DNA of 64,000 nt from Nitrospirota bacterium (GTDB taxonomy: Bacteria; Nitrospirota; Nitrospiria; Nitrospirales; Nitrospiraceae): positions 47,976-111,975 of the forward strand of contig JAGXAR010000003.1 of assembly GCA_018971525.1 (NCBI GenBank), given 5' to 3'. Both the position numbers and the translations under genes were made by a program. Of this stretch, positions 1 to 7,410 are shown piece by piece (within the stretch, counting starts at the first letter, position 1; each line of letters begins with the position of its first letter). Under the pieces are notes generated by a model. The model made no database searches. It was not told where the DNA came from and worked only from the letters and a program-made list of their open reading frames with translations.

Positions 1-1
1 T

Positions 2-1738
2 TTCCAGTCCACCCCTGATGGCCGGTACCAGAGCGCCAATCCCGCGCTGGCACGCATGTATGGCTACGCATCGCCCGAGGAGTTGATACAGAGCGTGAGG
101 GACATCGCGCAGGAGATCTATGTCGATCCGGACTGCCGCCGGGAGCTCATTCGATTAGTGGAATCACGAGGCGTCGCCCGAGGATTAGAGCATGAGGTGT
201 ATCGTAAAGACGGCAGTAAGATTTGGGTTTCAGTATCTGCGCGGGCGGTGCGAAACGAACAGAAAGAGATCCTCTATTACGAAGGCACCATCATCGACAT
301 CACTGAGCGTAGGCGGGCAGAGGAGGAGCGGAAGCGTTTGGCGGCGATGATCGAGTATTCGAACGACGCCATCATGAGTCTCACCGAAGGTCTGGTCAGT
401 TTTTGGAATCCGGCCGCGGAGAAACTCTTCGGCTATTCCAGCGAGGAGATCCTGGGCAAACCTGTGAACATACTCTTGCCGTCCCACCTGCGCGGCGAAG
501 TGGAGCGCAATGTTGAGAAAATCCTCCGAGGAGAACGGATTCAGGACTATGAGACGGAGCGGGTGAGAAAAGACGGAAGTATCGTCCATGTCTCCCTCAC
601 GTTGTCCCCCCTCAAGAACGCGCAAGGGAAAATCATAGGCTCTTTTGCCATCATCCGTGACATCACTGAGCGTAAGCGGGTAGAGGAAGAGCTGCGAAGG
701 AGCTTGGAATATCTGGAAATGGCACAAGCCGGTGCTGAAGCCGGTCTGTGGGATTGGGATATCAGATCGAATAGAGTCACCTGGTCGGAACAACACTATC
801 GCCTGTACGGTTTATCCCCTGCGACCATTCCGTCATACGAAAATTGGCTTGCATCGGTGTATGAGGAGGATCGGCAACGTGCGGACCTCAACGTTCGCGA
901 GGCAGTGAAGCGATGTTCAGACCTCAATCACGATTTTCGCATCATCCATCCTGAACGTGGGCTGCGATGGCTCGTGGCGATCGGCCGGACGATCTGCGAT
1001 GACAAAGGGGCGGCGTTACGTATGACTGGTTTCGCATTCGACATCACCGAACGCAAACGGGCAGAGGAAGAGCTGCAACGCACGTTGGGTCAAGTGCGCA
1101 CGCTTTCGCGGCGGCTGGAAGTCGTGCGGGAGGACGAGAGGACCAGGATCGCCCGTGAATTGCACGATGAATTGGGAGTGAGGCTGACCTGTTTGAAAAT
1201 GGACCTCTCGCGCCTCCAGCCCGGCATGAGCGAGGCGAGTCGTCTCAAACTGGAGGAGAAGGTTCTGTCGATGATCGAGCAAGTGGACACCACCATCGCA
1301 GCCGTTCAGGGTCTGGTCGCGGAACTGAGGCCCGGGGTGCTGGATGATCTCGGGTTGGTGGCGGCCATCGAATGGCAGTGCCGGGATTTTGAACGACGGA
1401 GTGGAATCCGCTGTCTCTTTGACTCCAAGGAAGAGGATATCCCGCTGGATTCTGCCCGGGCAACGGTTGCCTTTCGCATCTGCCAGGAAGCGCTCACAAA
1501 CGTCGTGCGGCATGCCAAGGCAACGGAGATCCGCGTGCATCTGGAGAAGCTCGATAGAGAGCTGCTGCTGGAAATTCACGATGACGGTCGGGGAATTCTG
1601 CCGGAGAACATCACTGCTGCGACGTCGTTGGGTCTGTTAGGGATGCACGAGCGGGCAGGCGCCGTCGCAGGTGCTCTCGAGATTATCGGCCGACCGGGGC
1701 AGGGGACGACTGTGAAGTTACGACTCCCCTCCGAATAA
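2..1738 (+). CDS. PAS-domain sensor histidine kinase (NarX-type), 5' end cut by window
   Basis: The reading frame is open to the first bases of the window, so the true start lies upstream. The visible part holds at least three full PAS/PAC units, each ending in a DITERRR/DITERKR-type linker (near residues 85, 210 and 335 of the visible frame), plus part of an earlier PAS at the edge. The histidine phosphoacceptor is in ARELHDELG (HisKA_3 type) and is followed by a HATPase domain with ALTNVVRHAKA and DDGRGI motifs. No transmembrane segment is visible, so sensing is probably cytoplasmic. The partner is the NarL-type regulator 26 bp downstream. HisKA_3 kinases pair with LuxR-type regulators by family knowledge; the signal cannot be read from the sequence. 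Confidence 0.93.
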   Translation, partial: FQSTPDGRYQSANPALARMYGYASPEELIQSVRDIAQEIYVDPDCRRELIRLVESRGVARGLEHEVYRKDGSKIWVSVSARAVRNEQKEILYYEGTIIDITERRRAEEERKRLAAMIEYSNDAIMSLTEGLVSFWNPAAEKLFGYSSEEILGKPVNILLPSHLRGEVERNVEKILRGERIQDYETERVRKDGSIVHVSLTLSPLKNAQGKIIGSFAIIRDITERKRVEEELRRSLEYLEMAQAGAEAGLWDWDIRSNRVTWSEQHYRLYGLSPATIPSYENWLASVYEEDRQRADLNVREAVKRCSDLNHDFRIIHPERGLRWLVAIGRTICDDKGAALRMTGFAFDITERKRAEEELQRTLGQVRTLSRRLEVVREDERTRIARELHDELGVRLTCLKMDLSRLQPGMSEASRLKLEEKVLSMIEQVDTTIAAVQGLVAELRPGVLDDLGLVAAIEWQCRDFERRSGIRCLFDSKEEDIPLDSARATVAFRICQEALTNVVRHAKATEIRVHLEKLDRELLLEIHDDGRGILPENITAATSLGLLGMHERAGAVAGALEIIGRPGQGTTVKLRLPSE

Positions 1739-1764
1739 GCCGGGGACCCACATAGGGGGAACAG

Positions 1765-2397
1765 GTGTTGAGAATTCTGATAGCCGACGACTTTCCGTTG
1801 TTTCGGCGGGGAGTGAAAGAATTGCTGACCGATGGCCTGGAGTCGGTCACGGTCGGCGAATGTGGCAACTCGCATGATCTGCTGGAGCTGGTCAGACGCA
1901 ATAAGTGGGACGTGGTTATTTTGGATATCACGATGCCCGGAAGCAACGGAACGGAGACGCTCAAGCAGCTGAAGGCCGAATACCCGAAGCTGCCGGTCCT
2001 TGTGCTCAGCATGCATCCGGAAGATCAGTACGCTGTCCGCATGTTCAAGGCAGGCGCGGATGGGTATCTGACGAAGGCCAGCGCGCCCGATGAGCTTGTG
2101 GAGGCCATCAAGAAGGTGCTTGGCGGAGGACAGTATGTCAGCTCCACATTGGGAGAAAAACTGGCGCTGACGTTCAAGGCCAGTACCGGAAGCGTCCCTC
2201 ATGAGCACCTCTCAGACCGTGAATATGAGGTCATGTGTCTCATCGCATCCGGGAAAACGGTCTCTGAAATCGCAGAGACGATGCACCTCGGCGTGACGAC
2301 CATCAGCACCTATCGGGCGCGTATCCTTGAGAAGATGAATCTCAAGAACAATGCTGAACTCACCCGCTACGCTCTTAAACGCGGACTTGTAAGCTGA
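1765..2397 (+). CDS. NarL/FixJ-type response regulator
   Basis: This is a 210-residue two-domain regulator: an N-terminal receiver (acidic pair in ADDF, phospho-Asp in VVILDITMPG, Lys in the YLTKA segment) and a C-terminal LuxR/GerE helix-turn-helix (LSDREYEVMCLIASGKTVSE, then ISTYRARILEKM). The start is GTG at 1765, preceded by the purine-rich box TAGGGGGA. It lies directly after the histidine kinase and forms a two-component system with it. Targets are unknown. The duplicated palindromic leader begins 51 bp after its stop and is a plausible target, but nothing in the sequence proves this. Confidence 0.93.
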   Translation: MLRILIADDFPLFRRGVKELLTDGLESVTVGECGNSHDLLELVRRNKWDVVILDITMPGSNGTETLKQLKAEYPKLPVLVLSMHPEDQYAVRMFKAGADGYLTKASAPDELVEAIKKVLGGGQYVSSTLGEKLALTFKASTGSVPHEHLSDREYEVMCLIASGKTVSEIAETMHLGVTTISTYRARILEKMNLKNNAELTRYALKRGLVS

Positions 2398-2448
2398 CCA
2401 GCCTGTTCCTCTCTCGTCCCTCCGGGGTCTCAATAATAAATACATGCA

Positions 2449-2523
2449 TTTTTCTGTCGTTCAAACCACGACAGAAATTTCGAACTGCCGCTGATGGTGC
2501 TCCACGCGTCAAGACAGTATAAG
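2449..2523 (+). promoter_or_regulatory. Duplicated leader with perfect palindrome, copy 1
   Basis: A 75-bp block that recurs without gaps at 4749-4823. Its first 28 bp are identical in both copies and contain a perfect inverted repeat, TTCTGTCGT-N7-ACGACAGAA (2452-2476). Further down both copies share GATGGTGC, ACGCGTC and AGACAGTATAAG; TATAAG at 2518-2523 could be a -10 element, with only a weak -35 (TGGTGC) 17 bp upstream. The T-run precedes the stem instead of following it, so this is not an ordinary terminator. Both copies head a module of small zinc proteins and a nucleotidyltransferase, so I read it as a shared promoter/operator. Confidence 0.6.
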
Positions 2524-2596
2524 ACACGCGAACATGTCGGGAGCCGAACTACCTCACGTAAGTGAGAAAATGTCGGGACGTGGCAAGGAGGGATCC

Positions 2597-2836
2597 ATGA
2601 TGCGTACACAGGATATCGATCAGGCGATTATCCACGATCTCACGGCTCACGGGACTTGTCAGGTCGAGGACATGGTCGAGAGGCTGGCAGGATTCACCTG
2701 GAATCAGGTGTTCTCGGCCATCGACCGGTTGAGTCGAGACGGGACACTGGCGCTTCAGCGCCCTGCCAGATTCGGCTATGAAATTTCGATCACCTCAGGG
2801 CGGAAGAGGACCCCGGAAGCGGGAGTCTATCGATGA
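2597..2836 (+). CDS. Small winged-helix-like protein
   Basis: A 79-residue protein starting at ATGATG behind the box AAGGAGGG; a longer frame begins at 2534 but has no ribosome site. It reads as a short winged helix: two helices, then FTWNQVFSAIDRLSRDGTL as recognition helix and wing, ending in the strand YEISI. A related protein occurs at 48285-48533 with the same pattern (YTW..LF..LHRL, then YEIRI). It overlaps the next gene by ATGA, so translation is coupled, and opens module 1 after the palindromic leader. Small size and context suggest a DNA-binding or protein-interaction adaptor. Function is unknown. Confidence 0.75.
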   Translation: MMRTQDIDQAIIHDLTAHGTCQVEDMVERLAGFTWNQVFSAIDRLSRDGTLALQRPARFGYEISITSGRKRTPEAGVYR

Positions 2837-3240
2837 AGGCTCAAGAACGAAAGTGTTGGAATCGGGAGAAGCCGCAAGGACGGACTAAAAAATCAGAGGC
2901 GCCGCACATGGCTCAACGGGTGGAATCGAGGCTCCAATCCCAATGTCTTGTCACCTGGACCGCGTCGAGTCACTGTGGGCGGTGTCGTGGCCTGATGTAT
3001 CGGATTGAGTTGCGGGATTGGCGGGGAAGCCGAGGACAGGACGGTCGCGATGCGCTGCAATGTATCGTCTGTGGGGACATCATCGACCCGGTGATTATGA
3101 GGAATCGGCGACGTGTCAAGCAACCGCCTGGAGTCGGTAGAAAGGTTGAGGGGCGGCTTCGCGTCGCCACGGTTCTGCGATCCGGACGGCGTACGAGGGA
3201 CACCCGCAGTCGCATGGAGGAGAAGGGGGGGGAACCATGA
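2833..3240 (+). CDS. Small zinc-ribbon protein, module 1
   Basis: A 135-residue basic protein starting in an ATGA overlap with the gene before it. The centre has one zinc-ribbon pattern: CGRC about residue 48, then CIVCGDIIDPVI about residue 77. The same pattern occurs at 5619-5978 and 49180-49422, so it is a recurring family here: C-x2-C-x-G, about 25 residues, then [C/H]-x2-C-G-[D/N]-x2-D-x2-I. The flanks are rich in Arg and Lys and look unstructured, so nucleic-acid contact is possible. The stop overlaps the next start by ATGA. No named family was recognised. Confidence 0.7.
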   Translation: MKAQERKCWNREKPQGRTKKSEAPHMAQRVESRLQSQCLVTWTASSHCGRCRGLMYRIELRDWRGSRGQDGRDALQCIVCGDIIDPVIMRNRRRVKQPPGVGRKVEGRLRVATVLRSGRRTRDTRSRMEEKGGEP

Positions 3241-3473
3241 GATCGATCGTTGCGATGTGTTGTTTCTGCGAAAAAGTTCGTGACGACACAGGGACTGAAC
3301 CTGGCGGGGGCCTGTGGCAGGATTTCAAATTCTATATGGGCACTCACATGCTCAGGCCTGAAGAGGTGATGTTTTCTCACACGTACTGTCCGGGCTGTCT
3401 CTCGCACTACAGGGACTTCCTGACGTCTCCGAAGGGGGCGACTAAAGGACCGGGGATCGAGAAGAGGCCATGA
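3237..3473 (+). CDS. Stand-alone CxxC zinc-finger protein, module 1
   Basis: A 78-residue protein overlapping its upstream neighbour by ATGA. It has CCFCEKVRDDTG, a tryptophan-containing middle and HTYCPGC, which resembles the short zinc-binding tail (C-x2-C-KKIRDD...W...FSHG-x-CP-x-C) found at the end of many PAS kinases and response regulators. Here the tail is a free protein. A paralogue is at 5329-5622. It could be a redox- or metal-dependent signalling adaptor (inference). It is co-translated with the following nucleotidyltransferase through a second ATGA overlap at 3470. Confidence 0.72.
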   Translation: MRSIVAMCCFCEKVRDDTGTEPGGGLWQDFKFYMGTHMLRPEEVMFSHTYCPGCLSHYRDFLTSPKGATKGPGIEKRP

Positions 3474-4465
3474 TGGATTCACGAATGTCTAACCGGATCT
3501 GGTCGATCGTTCAGGCCGGAGGCGATGGTGGTGGCATCAGGCCGTTCATTCAACGCTGGCTGGGTCGTCCCAAGCCGAAACAGTATTGCGCCTTTGTTGG
3601 AGGGCGGTCACCATTCCAGCATACCCTTGACCGAGCAGCCAGGCTCTGTCAGCAGGAGCGGATCGTCACTGTCATCGCCCGCGAGCACCAGCGAGAGGCG
3701 TGGTCCCAGCTCGATGGACGATCGGACGGGACGGTGCTGCTGCAACCGAAGAATTGCGAGACGGCAGCCGGGATCTACTTGGCACTGACCTATGTCAGGG
3801 CCAGGGACCCCAAGGCGACAGTGGTGTCCTATCCTTCGGACCATTTCGTGTACCCCGAGGATCGGTTTCTCGACTCGGTCCAGCGGGCAGTGTGGACTGT
3901 TGAGTGGCTCCCGGATCGGTTGGTGTTCCTTGGTGTTTCCCCGGATCGTCTTGAGTTGGATTACGGGTGGATCATGCCGGGCGAGAGGCTCGACGGGTCC
4001 ACCACCTACCAGATCAAGGCTGTCGATGGGATCTTGGAGAAACCGACCGCCGCCCAGGCCGATACGGCGTTGGCCGGAGGGGCCCTGTGGAACACGTCCG
4101 TCCTGGTGGCCAAGGGAGAGAGGCTCTGGGAGCTGGGATGGCAGTGTTTCCCCGACCTGATGCGACTCTTTGAAGGCCTGAGCGGGGCGATCGGGACTCC
4201 ACAGGAAGAAAAAGCTCTCGACGCGATCTATCGGGAGATGCCGGCCTATAACTTTTCCTCGGATTTAGTGCAGCGTGTACCCGAGCACGTTGCGGTGATC
4301 GAAGTGACCGGCGTGCTTTGGAGTGACTGGGGTAAACCAGAACGCATTGCCAACACACTACGGCAGATCGGGCGGCAACCGGTATTCCCCTTGGAGTGTC
4401 TCGGGAGACCGTTTGCCCCGATCCCGACTCTGCAGAGTGGAAACGGCATGACGGTACAGGCTTAA
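3470..4465 (+). CDS. Mannose-1-phosphate guanylyltransferase-like protein, copy 1
   Basis: A 331-residue nucleotidyltransferase-fold protein. Family features visible are a glycine-rich N-terminal loop, RPKPKQY, the YPSDHF substrate/metal segment, LDYGWI, ILEKP and WSDWG near the C-terminus, as in ManC-type GDP-mannose pyrophosphorylases. The loop is AGGDGGGIRP, lacking the usual GxGTR-L signature that the paralogue at 6017-7012 keeps (AGGEGTRLR). Copy 1 may therefore be catalytically weak or regulatory (inference). It overlaps the upstream zinc-finger gene by ATGA and is followed 23 bp later by a DUF2934 gene. The last 28 codons are almost identical to those of copy 2. Confidence 0.85.
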   Translation: MMDSRMSNRIWSIVQAGGDGGGIRPFIQRWLGRPKPKQYCAFVGGRSPFQHTLDRAARLCQQERIVTVIAREHQREAWSQLDGRSDGTVLLQPKNCETAAGIYLALTYVRARDPKATVVSYPSDHFVYPEDRFLDSVQRAVWTVEWLPDRLVFLGVSPDRLELDYGWIMPGERLDGSTTYQIKAVDGILEKPTAAQADTALAGGALWNTSVLVAKGERLWELGWQCFPDLMRLFEGLSGAIGTPQEEKALDAIYREMPAYNFSSDLVQRVPEHVAVIEVTGVLWSDWGKPERIANTLRQIGRQPVFPLECLGRPFAPIPTLQSGNGMTVQA

Positions 4466-4749
4466 CGCGAGAAGGAGGCTGGTGGAAGATGAAGTCAGGA
4501 CGATCAGGTGCGGGCGAAGGAAAGGGGCAACGGACCGTTCGCGATCGAAAGACGATGGTCACACGTAAGCGGGAGACGCGACAGGATCAGACGCTTCTCT
4601 CCGGTGATCTCCGTGCTCGCGTTGCCGCGCAGGCCTATTCCTTCTATGAGCGACGCGGTTACGAGGATGGTTACGACCTTGAGGACTGGTTGGAGGCAGA
4701 GCGGAGGATTTTGACCGAGTAGCACTGAACGGCGAGCTCTGATGATCGT
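4385..4749 (+). repeat. Near-identical duplicated block, copy 1
   Basis: From TTCCCCTTGGAGTG near the end of the nucleotidyltransferase gene through the whole DUF2934 gene to just before the palindromic leader, this DNA is close to 92% identical by eye to 6932-7293, with one 3-bp indel. Upstream of the block the two nucleotidyltransferase genes have diverged far more. The sharp boundary suggests gene conversion or recent recombination after an older tandem duplication. Confidence 0.85.
4489..4722 (+). CDS. DUF2934 family protein, intact copy
   Basis: A 77-residue protein with ATG at 4489 behind GAAGGAGG. The C-terminal half matches the DUF2934 pattern as I know it: RVAAQAYSFYERRGYEDGYD followed by LEDWLEAERRI. 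The N-terminal 40 residues are basic and low in hydrophobics. DUF2934 proteins are common, functionally uncharacterised small proteins, often near carbohydrate or stress genes. It ends module 1. A second copy at 7036-7266 is interrupted by a stop codon, which makes this the only complete version in the window. Confidence 0.82.
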   Translation: MKSGRSGAGEGKGQRTVRDRKTMVTRKRETRQDQTLLSGDLRARVAAQAYSFYERRGYEDGYDLEDWLEAERRILTE

Positions 4750-4823
4750 TTTTCTGTCGTTCAAACCACGACAGAACTATCATGCTGCCACCGATGGTGC
4801 CCTACGCGTCGAGACAGTATAAG
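4749..4823 (+). promoter_or_regulatory. Duplicated leader with perfect palindrome, copy 2
   Basis: This is the second copy of the block at 2449-2523, aligned without gaps: the same 28 bp with TTCTGTCGT-N7-ACGACAGAA (4752-4776) and the same AGACAGTATAAG end (TATAAG 4818-4823). It lies 27 bp after the DUF2934 stop and 95 bp before the first gene of module 2. The conserved palindrome and -10-like element, set in otherwise changed sequence, indicate selection on a regulatory site. Confidence 0.6.
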
Positions 4824-4917
4824 TAAGGCACCCTGATGCCAGAATTGTGAGACATATGATGGGCTGCTGCTTCTACTCGCCGGTTCCGAGACGCAACACC
4901 GTGCAACGGAGGGAACC

Positions 4918-5274
4918 ATGAACTACGAATCCACCTCGATCATTTCACGCATCGAATGGTGCCGACTCCAACAACAGCTCCACTCGGTCACGCGGGAAGA
5001 ACGCGCAGGCTGGCGGGCAGAGGAAGCCGGCCTCGTGGATGCCTTGGGCGGCAGAGATCGGATCGCCTTCATGCGAGAGGAACACCGGTCTCAGTTTACG
5101 CGCTACCAACGCGGTCTCGAGGATGGGAAAGTCCTCCTCCGTCTCAGCAGGTCAACTCCCTCTGGCATGACACGTATGGAGGGATCGAGTCCGGCCACGC
5201 TCACGACCTCGACCCGGGTGAACAGCCGTCCCGTACAAGCCTCTCGGCCGGTGCATGTGGAGTCTCGACGATGA
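4918..5274 (+). CDS. Hypothetical protein opening module 2
   Basis: A 118-residue frame with ATG behind ACGGAGGGAACC. The first 75 residues are helical and charged (an EERAGWRAEEAGLVDALGG segment), while the tail is rich in Ser, Thr and Arg and looks disordered or out of frame. An overlapping frame at 4956-5312 is open as well, so a frameshift near 5150 cannot be excluded. I recognise no family. It occupies the position that the winged-helix gene holds in module 1. Confidence 0.45.
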   Translation: MNYESTSIISRIEWCRLQQQLHSVTREERAGWRAEEAGLVDALGGRDRIAFMREEHRSQFTRYQRGLEDGKVLLRLSRSTPSGMTRMEGSSPATLTTSTRVNSRPVQASRPVHVESRR

Positions 5275-5328
5275 CCTGCCCGATCCTCGGGAAGGACCTG
5301 TCTGCCTGGTAAATGAAAGAGGTGGCGT

Positions 5329-5622
5329 ATGTCTCTTATAAAATTGGTCGCTCAGACCACTCGGAGGGCGCCGTCCACTCTAACGAGGGAGATGTTCATC
5401 GCCCCGACGATGCTCCCTGTCTGTTGTGTCTGCGGGCTCATTCGAGAGGAGACGGGATTTCGTGCTCATCACGAGCGCTGGGTGACGCAGCGAACATATC
5501 GACGGACACATGGCGTGAACCCGACCGATGTTCCCCTCACCCACACCTACTGTCTAAAATGTTTCACGAAGGCCCGGGAGGCGATGAAGCAGTACTTCCG
5601 GGATATTGGAACGTCGGCATGA
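5329..5622 (+). CDS. Stand-alone CxxC zinc-finger protein, module 2
   Basis: A 97-residue paralogue of the protein at 3237-3473. After a 30-residue extension it shows CCVCGLIREETG, a conserved Trp and HTYCLKCF, the same four-cysteine layout. ATG at 5329 has weak upstream purines (GAGGTGGCGT). It ends in an ATGA overlap with the next small gene. In module 2 the order of the zinc finger and zinc ribbon is swapped relative to module 1, so the module has been rearranged as well as duplicated. Confidence 0.7.
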   Translation: MSLIKLVAQTTRRAPSTLTREMFIAPTMLPVCCVCGLIREETGFRAHHERWVTQRTYRRTHGVNPTDVPLTHTYCLKCFTKAREAMKQYFRDIGTSA

Positions 5623-5978
5623 TCCTGCTTGCCGGTTCTCCGCATCTCGACGCTTCTCCCTTCGCCCTGAATGACGCATCCCGTCGGGCCCCAAACCGGG
5701 AGAGGGGCCTGCACAACCACCCGGTGGCTCGGCTTGGCGCATTCTGCCCGCGCTGTAGCGGATTGCTGCTCCCCAGCGATACGGCGTCTCTGGAACGGGA
5801 CGTTACCGGCGCACCGGTGAGGCTATGGCGCCATGTCAATTGCGGCGACTGCGTGGATCACAACATCTCAACCAACCGATGGAAGGGCCCTGGTCCTGCA
5901 CGGCGGTGTGCGAGACCACGGAGAGGGCCTCAACACACCGGGCAGCCGAGCGGAGTGGGAACAGGCATGACTCGGTGA
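5619..5978 (+). CDS. Small zinc-ribbon protein, module 2
   Basis: ATG at 5619 overlaps the upstream stop (ATGA), which argues for translation despite the lack of a recognised family. The 119-residue product has CPRCSG near residue 47 and, after about 28 residues, H-x2-CGDCVDHNI. It thus repeats the pattern seen at 2833-3240 and 49180-49422, with His replacing one Cys. The tail is rich in Arg, Gly and Pro. A frame extending upstream to 5313 is open but overlaps the zinc-finger gene and is probably not used. Confidence 0.6.
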   Translation: MILLAGSPHLDASPFALNDASRRAPNRERGLHNHPVARLGAFCPRCSGLLLPSDTASLERDVTGAPVRLWRHVNCGDCVDHNISTNRWKGPGPARRCARPRRGPQHTGQPSGVGTGMTR

Positions 5979-6016
5979 GTAGTGCTCGACTGTAAGAATA
6001 AGGGAGGTCGGGAATC

Positions 6017-7012
6017 GTGAGCCCAATTAGCACATCAGTTCAGCTCTGGTCGATTATCCTGGCCGGCGGTGAAGGCACGCGGCTGCGCGCGTTGGTGCAT
6101 CGCTGGTTGGGCCGCCCCACACCGAAGCAGTACTGCGCATTCGTCGGCACGCGCTCCATGTTCCAGCATACGCTGGACCGGGCGGCCAGGCTGACGCCGC
6201 CGGATCGCATCGTCACGGTGGTTGCGCATAGCCACCGCCGCGATGCGTTGGCACAACTGGAAGGAAGAAGGGGCAGCACGATTCTCTTTCAGCCGGCCAA
6301 TCGCGACACGGCAGCCGGTGTATTCTTGCCGCTGACCTATATCCGAGCCAGGGCCCAGCAGGCTACGGTGGTGCTCTACCCGTCGGATCATTTCGTCTAT
6401 CCCGAAGACCGGTTCCTCGACGCGGTCCAACGTGCAGTCCGGATCGCCGAGTCGCGACCAGACCGATTAGTGATGCTGGGCGTCGCCCCTGATCGTCTGG
6501 AACTGGACTACGGGTGGATCCAGCCATGCCCGTCCCTCGCCGACCTCCCGGGCGAACCGGTGCAGGCCGTCCACTCATTTCTGGAAAAGCCCGACGCCGC
6601 GCAGGCTGATGCCGCCTTACGAGCAGGCGCGCTCTGGAACACACTGGTGTTCGCCACCAACGTGGACCTGCTCTGGACGCTGGGCTGGCAGTGCCTGCCG
6701 GAGATGATGCCGCTTTTTGAACGGCTGAGCCAGGCCATCGGAGGACCGGAAGAGGGCCGCGCCCTCAAGGCGATTTATCAGGACATGCCGGCGAAGAATT
6801 TCTCGTCCGACCTGCTGCAGCGCGTCCCGGAGAAACTGGCGGTCGTCGAACTGACCGGCGTGCTCTGGAGCGACTGGGGCCAGCCGGCACGTATTGCCGA
6901 AGCCTTGCGGCGGATCGACCGGCGACCGGCGTTCCCCTTGGAGTGTCTCGGGAGACCGTTTGCCCCGATCCCGACTCTGCAGGGTGGAGACGGCATGACG
7001 GTACAGGCTTAA
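6017..7012 (+). CDS. Mannose-1-phosphate guanylyltransferase-like protein, copy 2
   Basis: A 331-residue paralogue of 3470-4465, the same length and collinear. It starts at GTG behind GGGAGGTCGGG. It keeps the complete nucleotide loop LAGGEGTRLR, RPTPKQY, LYPSDHF, LDYGWI, FLEKP and WSDWG. I therefore expect NTP:sugar-1-phosphate transferase activity, with GTP and mannose-1-phosphate most likely by family, which feeds GDP-mannose into surface polysaccharide. No glycosyltransferase or phosphomannomutase is near, so the link to polysaccharide is inferred. The 3' end shares a converted block with copy 1. Confidence 0.88.
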   Translation: MSPISTSVQLWSIILAGGEGTRLRALVHRWLGRPTPKQYCAFVGTRSMFQHTLDRAARLTPPDRIVTVVAHSHRRDALAQLEGRRGSTILFQPANRDTAAGVFLPLTYIRARAQQATVVLYPSDHFVYPEDRFLDAVQRAVRIAESRPDRLVMLGVAPDRLELDYGWIQPCPSLADLPGEPVQAVHSFLEKPDAAQADAALRAGALWNTLVFATNVDLLWTLGWQCLPEMMPLFERLSQAIGGPEEGRALKAIYQDMPAKNFSSDLLQRVPEKLAVVELTGVLWSDWGQPARIAEALRRIDRRPAFPLECLGRPFAPIPTLQGGDGMTVQA

Positions 7013-7293
7013 CGCGAAAAGAAGGCCGGTGGAAGATGAAGTCAGGATGATCAGGTACGGGCGAAGGAAAGGGTCAACGAACCGTTCGCGATCGAAAGAC
7101 GATGGTCACACGTAAGCGGGAGACGAGACAGGATCAGACGCTTCTCTCCGGTGATCTCCGTGCTCGCGTTGCCGCGAAGGCCTTTTCCTTCTATGAGCGA
7201 CGCGACGAGGACGGCTATGACCTTGAGGACTGGCTGGAGGCAGAGCGCAGGATTCTGACCGACTAGCACTGAACGGCGAGTTCTGATGACCGT
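6932..7293 (+). repeat. Near-identical duplicated block, copy 2
   Basis: The partner of 4385-4749, with the same order: the last 28 codons of a nucleotidyltransferase, then a DUF2934 reading frame. Differences include a 3-bp deletion and the C-to-T change that puts a stop codon into the DUF2934 frame. It is not followed by a third copy of the palindromic leader. Confidence 0.85.
7036..7266 (+). pseudogene. DUF2934 protein, second copy with early stop
   Basis: The start ATG at 7036 matches that of the intact copy, but codon 5 is TGA at 7048 where the intact copy has CGA. The frame is then clean to TAG at 7264-7266 and can restart at ATG 7102, giving 54 residues that keep the whole DUF2934 motif (YERRDEDGYDLEDWLEAERR). 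It may therefore still make a shorter product. The ribosome box is weaker than in copy 1 (AAAAGAAGG in place of GAAGGAGG). Confidence 0.75.
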
Positions 7294-7410
7294 GCGCGAG
7301 AGAGGAGGGGAGCGTCGTCGCCTGGAGTGTTGACCCGGAAGGCGAAGAGAAGAGAAGAGAAGAGTCGCGACCCCCTGGGTGGCCAGGTCGAATGGAGAGG
7401 AGTAAACACT

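Noticed and set aside
2449..2476. Palindrome as a Rho-independent terminator of the response-regulator gene
   Set aside because: The T-run is on the 5' side of the stem and the copy at 4749 heads another module, which favours a regulatory site.
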